Source of the DNA: Amphimedon queenslandica
Taxonomy: Eukaryota; Porifera; Demospongiae; Haplosclerida; Niphatidae
Reading direction: 5' to 3'
NCBI RefSeq assembly: GCF_000090795.2
Contig: NW_003546961.1
Span: 14,309-35,819 of the forward strand
DNA length: 21,511 nucleotides
Each line of letters opens with the position of its first letter. The stretch's first letter is position 1. The translations under genes and the position numbers were made by a program. This document shows, in pieces, positions 15,320-21,511 of this stretch. Below the pieces are notes generated by a model. That model was not told the origin of the DNA. It made no database searches and worked only from the letters and a program-made list of their open reading frames with translations.

Positions 15320-18300
15320 ATGGCCGTTGCCATCTGGATCCTGTTAATAATCAGTTGCTGCGAGGGAAAGCCTAAATGGAGGAGTAAGCAATGTGGGGCT
15401 TCAGCAACTCCCAGATTAGTTTGTAATTTTTATTATTAATGTAATTTAAATCATTAGTGAAATAAGCATAAATTCTGAACACCATTAGCCTTCATTTTTT
15501 ACCATATAGTCAGTTTAATTACGATCTACGCCCTGATCAATTCTTTAATTATAAATTGTCTTGATTGTATTGCTTTTTTCAGCCTCTGCATGTCAAGGCC
15601 CATCACACTAAGCAGTATAAAAGTGTGTATGCAGGGATGTATAGAACTGTGTGTATGCATCTTCCCGATAATGTATTTGAAATTTGTAGTGTGTTTTAGT
15701 ACTCCATCAGTTTATTTTGTTATTACAGATATAACAAATTACAAGTGTGTAGTGTACACACTTTAAATCTTTTCCACAGCTCTATGCTAACTATTAATGT
15801 TGTTATCCTCGTGTTGTGGGAAGGTATAGAGAAATGGCAAGATAAAGACTGCTTGGTTGAATTTTTGTGCATCCATAATCATTGATTTTACCTAGTGGTA
15901 AAACAGCATTATTATTTTTGCATTCAATTCCTTATTTATGGTGAGAAGATGTGTGGAACCATGCTGTGTGTAATGATGCTGCACATTATCGTTTTAATTT
16001 GTATGCATAGGTAATTTTTAACAGATCAACTGGCAATCTAAGCTTTGCAATTTCCTTTAGATAACTAAGAGTAGTGTATTTTAGTACATACTCTACCATG
16101 GAATTATTTTTATTATGGTTTATAATACTTTGCAAAAATTAATTGCACTAGTAAAGAAAAATTTAAAATATAATGTAAAAGTCTCATAATAATAGCATAA
16201 AGTATCTTTTTTTTCATGTCTACAGGTCTCTCAGAGGTGTCGTATTACTTTACAACATGCAATGGAACTGGGGCAAATGGCACATCATATCAATCTTGCC
16301 TCCAATACTATCAAAATATTAATTCTCCCATTCAACATTATCTTACTGATGATTCAGAAAACCTTGGGTTCTTTGGTGGACAAACGTTCACATTTCCTCG
16401 CTCAGGGACTTACAATGTAACCGTTGCTGGGGCTTCTGGTGGCCGAGGCTTATGCAACATTAAGAAATCCAGAGGTGTCATATTACAAACTCAATTATTG
16501 ATTGACACACAAGTGAATGGCTCTGTGCTTGTGCTAGTGGGACATAGAGGACTTGGGCCGTGTGATACTAACTCCACATACAAGCTATGCATTAATCCTC
16601 CTACTAATCTCACTGAAGCTGATGAGTGTCTGTCGATGTGGAATGCTGAGTCTCTTCCTTTATTCAAATCAAGACTAGGAGGAGGAGGAGGAGGAGGTGG
16701 AAGTATGATATGGCCTAGAAACTCAACTGGTGGTTACTCCCAGTCTATTCTTCCATTCATAGTAGCTGCTGGTGGAGGTGGCACTTCCCTACAGACCAAC
16801 TATGACACCATTTTAACTTCTGTCAATAACAACGTAGACCAACTGAGAGTTGGTAATGAAACAAACGAAGAACTTTATCAGAGATTTATTGATGGAAGAC
16901 CTTCATATACTGATAGTCTTGTAGACAATATTGGTAGTACTGGAATGAGACCTGGAATTGGAGGAGAGAGTATGAGCTTTTCCTCTGGGGCTGGCAGTGG
17001 CTGGTATGCTCCTCCAAACATGAAAGACATTGATGGACAACTTTTAAGCAAAAGGTTAGTTTTTTCAAGAGGTGGCTTAGATTGTATCTTGGGTCTTAAT
17101 TTTTACAACACTGGTCTACCATTTAAGAGTGTTAACGGTGGATTTGGGGGTGGAGGTGGCAGTTGTGATTCCGGAGGAGGGGGAGGTGGTTTTGGGGGAG
17201 GAGAAGTATCAAAATCAAGCCCAGAAATACCAGGTGGAGGTGGATACTCACTGATAACAATCAACAATACGAGAGTTAATAGTACTAGCAGTGGAATGAA
17301 TGATGGTGATGGATATGTTAATATAATACCAGTGGACTGTGGGTGTACCAGTGGCTGTAGAGTGGATGGTAATATGTATCAGTGTATATGCATTGAGCCA
17401 GCTGTGCTAGCTAACAATGGAATAGACTGTGTATCAATAAACAGTAAGTGAACATTTATGAGCTTTAAACTTCCTGTGCTGTCCTATAAAAAATTCTTTT
17501 GATAATTCAATTTAAATTGAGGATACTTGCAAACTGGTATTCTATACCATTGTGTGAAAGATTTTTCTATAATGCAATCTGTGAATTTATTATTGATAAT
17601 TTATTTTTATGCTTATTTTTTGTTCAATTTATTGCACCAGTTAACAAGTACCCCCTTATTTCATGTATTATACTCTTATTTTCAGTGAGATCATTTCTCT
17701 ATTTTGTGCATGATATTACATGCACTTAAGTCCTACCTTTTCATTTATAGCAAAGTGGTTATACAACAGCTGATACTATAATTTTGATTAACTTTTCCTG
17801 TTACAGGTGATGAGATAACTTCAACAGCACTCTTCTCTTACTCTGCAATATCAATTAAGACCAGTATATTTCCTTCAGCCTCTTTCTACACTGATACAAC
17901 ATTAATTGATACCACGATATCCCCTTCATTATCCATTAGTAATACTGTACAACCATCTTCAGATCGACTTGCAGTTATTGTAATACCAGTGGTGATAGTC
18001 ACTGTGATATTAGGAGTGCTGGCAGTGCTTATAGTGATATTTTTTGCTTGCATGATAAAGAAGAGAAGAAAAATGAAACCAGTCACAAATGAAGCTACTA
18101 GATCTATTGCCTCCAGTAAGTACATCTACTTGTAAAAATGCACAGTATATTCTGATTTTTTAAACAATTAAAGTACACAAAACATGTAAACATATGTATG
18201 TTTTATAATAGACAGCGACAACATTAATTCTAATCAACTTAAGGAGATTTCGTCTGAATATATAAAACAGTTATCAAACCATTTAATATCAGGCTCAAGT

Positions 18301-20007
18301 CTCAAAATACAGGAGTCTGTTGGCCAAGGTTAGTGAAGATTACATCAGATAGTAATCAGAAATGTATTTTTAAAATTGTTTATAATAGGCGAGCTTGGTA
18401 TAGTGTATCGTGGGCTGATATCAGTCAAAAATGGCATGCCACAAACTGTTGCTGCAAAGACTCTAAAAGGTATTTATCATTATTATTTGGTGTGCATGTG
18501 AATTTATACTTATTACTATGTTACATTTGCAGGTCTTTACAGTAAGAGCGATATTGATTCTCTACTGGATGAGTGCATTATAATGATGTCATTTGATAAT
18601 TTAAATGTATTACCACTGATTGGTGTGTGTCTTGATCTTGGACCAGCTCCATACATTATCATGCCTTTCATGTCAAGAGGAAGTTTATTGTCTTACCTCA
18701 AGAAAGAGAGACCTAATCTTACAGTAGCTGATACCAGTGAAGAGGATATTATACTGAATGTCAGGAAACAGTTACTCTCTGCTTGTTTACAAGTTGCTAA
18801 TGGAATGTGCTACTTAGCTTCACAGAGATTCATTCATCGTGATTTGGCTGCTAGAAACTGCATGTAAGTCATAATTTTGTTTGTAAATTATTAAGTTAAT
18901 GAGCAGAATACTACATGTGTAACATGCTCTGCAACATAATCACAAATAACAAGAGTAATGCAACTTTTTGTCAGATACATATACATGTTCTTATGTTGTG
19001 TAGCAAGTTTGAGCTAATTCTGACCAAATTTGAATTTTCTATGAATTTTTTTAGTTGCTCTAAAATTGGGCCAAAGTCCCTCAAAAAAATTTTTTTCCAA
19101 TAAGCTTATTGTAGTATCACAAGCCATATGTAAGACTTGTCATCCTTTTTATCTCACTTAGAGCATGCTTTGTGGATAACCATGATTCTGCCTATTTTGT
19201 TATTGTTATACAGATTCCAGAATAATGCCAAGTTAATCCTTTACTAGAGTATAACTTTACAAATTGTCTAATTGCATTAGTGGCCTAATTAAACTGTTGA
19301 CAAATACAATATTTATTCATAGGATTGATGATAATGGTATTATTAAAGTAGCTGATTTTGGTCTATCAGAAGATATATATTCTCAAAACTACTTCAGACA
19401 ACTGAAAGGCAATAACTCATCACCTGTTAAACTACCCTTGAAATGGATGGCATTAGAGAGTCTTCATGATGGACTGTTCTCTGAGAAATCTGATGTGGTC
19501 AGTTATTGACAAAATCTACATAATTATATATGCTACAATAAATTTTATTTACTAAAAAATATTTTTAATTTTACAGTGGTCTTATGGTATATTGTGTTGG
19601 GAAGTGTTCAGTCTTGGTAGAGTACCTTATCCTGGTCTAGATCCAGTAGGAGTAGTTGAATTTCTTGATACTGGAGGAAGACTACTAGCTCCACGTGGTG
19701 AAGCCTGCTCAAAAGAAATGTATGTAATGGACTATGCCCATGAACATGTACTGGGTTTGTCATTGTGCTTTGATTATAACTAATGATACATATCATGATC
19801 ATTTTAATAAACGTTGTAATTCCTTTTCCTTATTATAGATACTCACTAATGACTTCATGTTGGTCTGAGTTTCCTAATGATAGGCCAGTGTTCAGTGATT
19901 TAGTATCATCAATCAATGCACTCATTGAGCCATTGGCTGGCTATCTGGACTTTAATGGGATTAGTGATAACTTTAATAATAGTATAGAAGATGATGATTA
20001 TGTATGA
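15320..20007 (+). CDS. Receptor tyrosine kinase B: ALK/LTK-like glycine-rich ectodomain, EGF-like, TM, kinase; 9 exons
   Basis: Exons: 15320-15383, 16226-17443, 17807-18115, 18212-18328, 18389-18469, 18533-18863, 19323-19497, 19577-19719, 19839-20007. Phases match throughout; product about 868 aa. Signal peptide MAVAIWILLIISCCEG, chosen because its donor at 15384 gives the phase-1 join the next exon needs. Residues 22-405 resemble the ALK/LTK glycine-rich module: FGGQTFTFPRSGTYNVTVAG, VLVGHRGLGPC, SRLGGGGGGGG, PFIVAAGGGG, GGFGGGGGSCDSGGGGGGFG, then a small EGF-like knot (CGCTSGC, CICIEPAVLANNGIDC). TM is about 482-511. Kinase landmarks: GQGELG, Lys593, Glu610, HRDLAARN from 698, DFG 718-720, DIYSQNYF, KLPLKWMALESL. 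It is catalytically complete. The C-terminus is EDDDYV. A polyadenylation signal AATAAA lies at 20139. At least eight N-glycosylation sequons lie in the ectodomain. Confidence 0.93.
15384..16225. other. First intron of kinase B, no gene seen
   Basis: This is an 842-bp AT-rich intron. It has a TATAAAAG at 15617 with no plausible exon behind it and a small perfect hairpin AAGTGTGTA/TACACACTT at 15743-15763. No satellite unit or MITE of the families seen elsewhere was recognised. Confidence 0.55.
16678..16700 (+). repeat. GGA trinucleotide run coding polyglycine
   Basis: A run of GGA codons with one GGT encodes the octaglycine stretch of the kinase-B ectodomain. Being a near-pure triplet repeat, it could vary in length between alleles without breaking the frame. 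Confidence 0.8.
18970..19100. repeat. Single satellite-related unit in the kinase-B catalytic intron
   Basis: TCAGATACATATACATGTTC, GTAGCAAGTTTGAGC and TTGGGCCAAAGTCCCT match the family in WDR46 and kinase A. It occupies the same intron (18864-19322) as the expanded copies in kinase A but has lost the palindrome after CCCT. Confidence 0.8.
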
Positions 20008-20355
20008 CACCAACTTGTCCTGTTAATAATTATTTTAGTAGTGTTTACATGTGATAGGTAAACTTCCTGAATGATGCTCACTCAAAAGAATTGTTTATAA
20101 CATGTCTTGTATAAAGATTTGTATAAATTAAATTATAAAATAAAATAATAAAATTATTATTCTTCCTGCCTTGCCATAATTTGGCATTCTTTATGAGACA
20201 GAGTGCAGTTACAAGGGAGTCTAGGTTAAACAGATAACTTACAAATGACCAACAAATTATACACAAACACATGATATAAAGCATATAATACTATCTCTAT
20301 ATGTACTACGAAAGAAGTGACGCAAAAATCATCATATCCTGTTGTTTTGAATGCT
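20008..20355. other. Convergent intergenic region between kinase B and the GPCR gene
   Basis: 348 bp separate two stop codons on opposite strands. AATAAA at 20139-20144 sits in an A/T-rich run and serves kinase B. I found no canonical minus-strand signal for the GPCR gene in this gap. The first 90 bp keep weak similarity to the 3' flank of kinase A (AATTATTTT, GTAAAC, TGAATG, GCTCA). Confidence 0.6.
20139..20144 (+). terminator. Kinase-B polyadenylation signal AATAAA
   Basis: AATAAA lies 132 bp after the stop of kinase B, within a run of A and T. Confidence 0.6.
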
Positions 20356-21511
20356 TCAAACTTTAGACAGTGTTGATGATGGAGATGGACTGCTATCCTT
20401 TGATTCGATTTTTACATCCAAGTCCTCTCCTATAGTAAATATAAACATCAACATTAACAATGAAAACAATAACAGCTAAAAGTAGGTCATAATGAGCATA
20501 CCTCCATATGTTCCTAGTGTATACTGTCCATAAATATTTTCTACTACTGATTTCTTTTTCTTAATGCCATTCATCTACATTTATTGTGATCATCTATTAG
20601 ATGAAGTATATATATTCAGATACTAACTCACAGTGTCACTGGATGAGTGGAATCTCATTCTACTAAGTATCGTGGAATTGGCTTGTTTCTTTTTCCACCA
20701 TCTCACATAAGCTTCTCTTACCTACAAAAGTAATAATTAATTATACACAATAATATAGAATTTATACACTTACATTGCTTGAGAGTGGTACGTATAATAT
20801 GAATATAATGATACCCTGACCGGCAGTGAAAATCGTTGAAATGTAAGCGATAAAAATTAGTTGCCTTGTGAAGAATAATATATTCACTATGTATCCAATG
20901 CCCATTACTATTGTCAGTGACAAAAAAGCCTTGATCCAATATCTAATTATGTTCACAGATAATGTAAGGTGCATGATGTGCTGTTACATACTTTGTTTGG
21001 AATGATTGTTTCTTGTGAATTTGTTTCTTTTGGTGTCTTTTCATAATGACTATAGCCATAACAAGGAAGCCGACATTTGCCTAGTTTCATTATCAATACG
21101 TTGATCAGTAAACAGAAGGTGACTCACCAAAATGATTAGTATAACAGGACCAATGAATGACCATATGAATCCACTCTCATAGTTTAACCAGCAACTGTAT
21201 TAATAACAGTACAAACAAGAAAATTAATTAATGCACTTTCGAAACTTACGCAACAAGATCCCCATTATCATCATAATAAAGGTAGTGACTGTGATCAGAA
21301 GTATTGACCAAAAATCCAATTGGCACTATAAAAAGCATATACAAAGCAGGAACTCCTACAATAACATTTAAAAATAATGTTTTATTTATTACTATGGGCT
21401 GTACCGTAGCTGAGGACTGTGAATCCAATGATGTAGTGTTTGGGATGCTTCACAAAAACCTTCACCAGTGATACATATAGCACAACTCCTTCCATTAACA
21501 TCCACATGAAT
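20356..21511 (-). CDS. Adhesion-type (class B2) GPCR, C-terminal half: TM3 to cytoplasmic tail (partial)
   Basis: Minus-strand exons in reading order: 21511-21405 (partial), 21355-21250, 21194-21128, 21080-20992, 20942-20774, 20721-20632, 20574-20502, 20429-20356. All are GT-AG and in phase, giving about 257 residues to a TGA. TM3 is MWMLMEGVVLYVSLVKV; TM4 holds YIIGFTVLSYGVPALYM; an extracellular loop carries the conserved CWL; TM5 is GFIWSFIGPVILIIL; TM6 WIKAFLSLTIVMGIGYIV; TM7 ends FTAGQGIIIFILYVP. The WMLMEG, GFIWSFIGP and GQG motifs are typical of adhesion/secretin-like receptors. The tail starts VREAYVRWWKKK and ends with a Ser/Pro-rich SKDSSPSPSSTLSKV. The ectodomain, GAIN domain and TM1-2 lie beyond the window, so the ligand and subfamily cannot be given. 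Introns are 43-72 bp. Confidence 0.92.

Noticed and set aside
16886..17068. Minus-strand frame in the kinase-B ectodomain
   Set aside because: It is antisense to a well-supported exon and has no features of its own.

Overview
The window looks like nuclear DNA from a sponge, most likely a haplosclerid demosponge close to Amphimedon (inference). It is AT-rich, genes are tightly packed, and GT-AG introns of about 50-150 bp are common. It carries receptor tyrosine kinases with mixed ectodomains and many small inverted-repeat elements in introns. Exon coordinates below come from reading splice sites by eye and checking that phase is kept across every junction.

Layout: (1) 2-655 (+) is the 3' end of a multi-pass membrane protein gene. 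(2) 842-10728 (+) is a complete 12-exon WDR46/Utp7 gene (small-subunit rRNA processing, nucleolus). Its introns hold a 175-bp tandem satellite, several TA-flanked MITEs, a possible SINE remnant and a duplicated 450-bp unit. An intronless 345-codon gene of unknown function (4940-5977) lies inside intron 6 on the same strand. (3) 11013-15037 (+) is receptor tyrosine kinase A: signal peptide, SRCR domain, Frizzled-like cysteine-rich domain, TM, kinase. (4) 15320-20007 (+) is receptor tyrosine kinase B: signal peptide, ALK/LTK-like glycine-rich domain, EGF-like knot, TM, kinase. (5) 20356-21511 (-) is the 3' half (TM3-TM7 and tail) of an adhesion-type GPCR, convergent with kinase B.

The main result is the pair of adjacent kinase genes. 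Their halves from just before the TM exon to the stop codon are very similar, introns included, with a 180-nt run of complete identity. Their ectodomains are unrelated. The homology starts inside the phase-1 intron before the TM exon, so the cluster looks like one signalling cassette fitted with interchangeable extracellular sensors and kept alike by recent duplication or gene conversion.

A second theme is a repeat ecology shared by WDR46 and the kinase genes. One satellite-like family contains a 20-bp palindrome that is intact in one intron, split by a MITE in another place, and split by a 61-bp insertion in a third.
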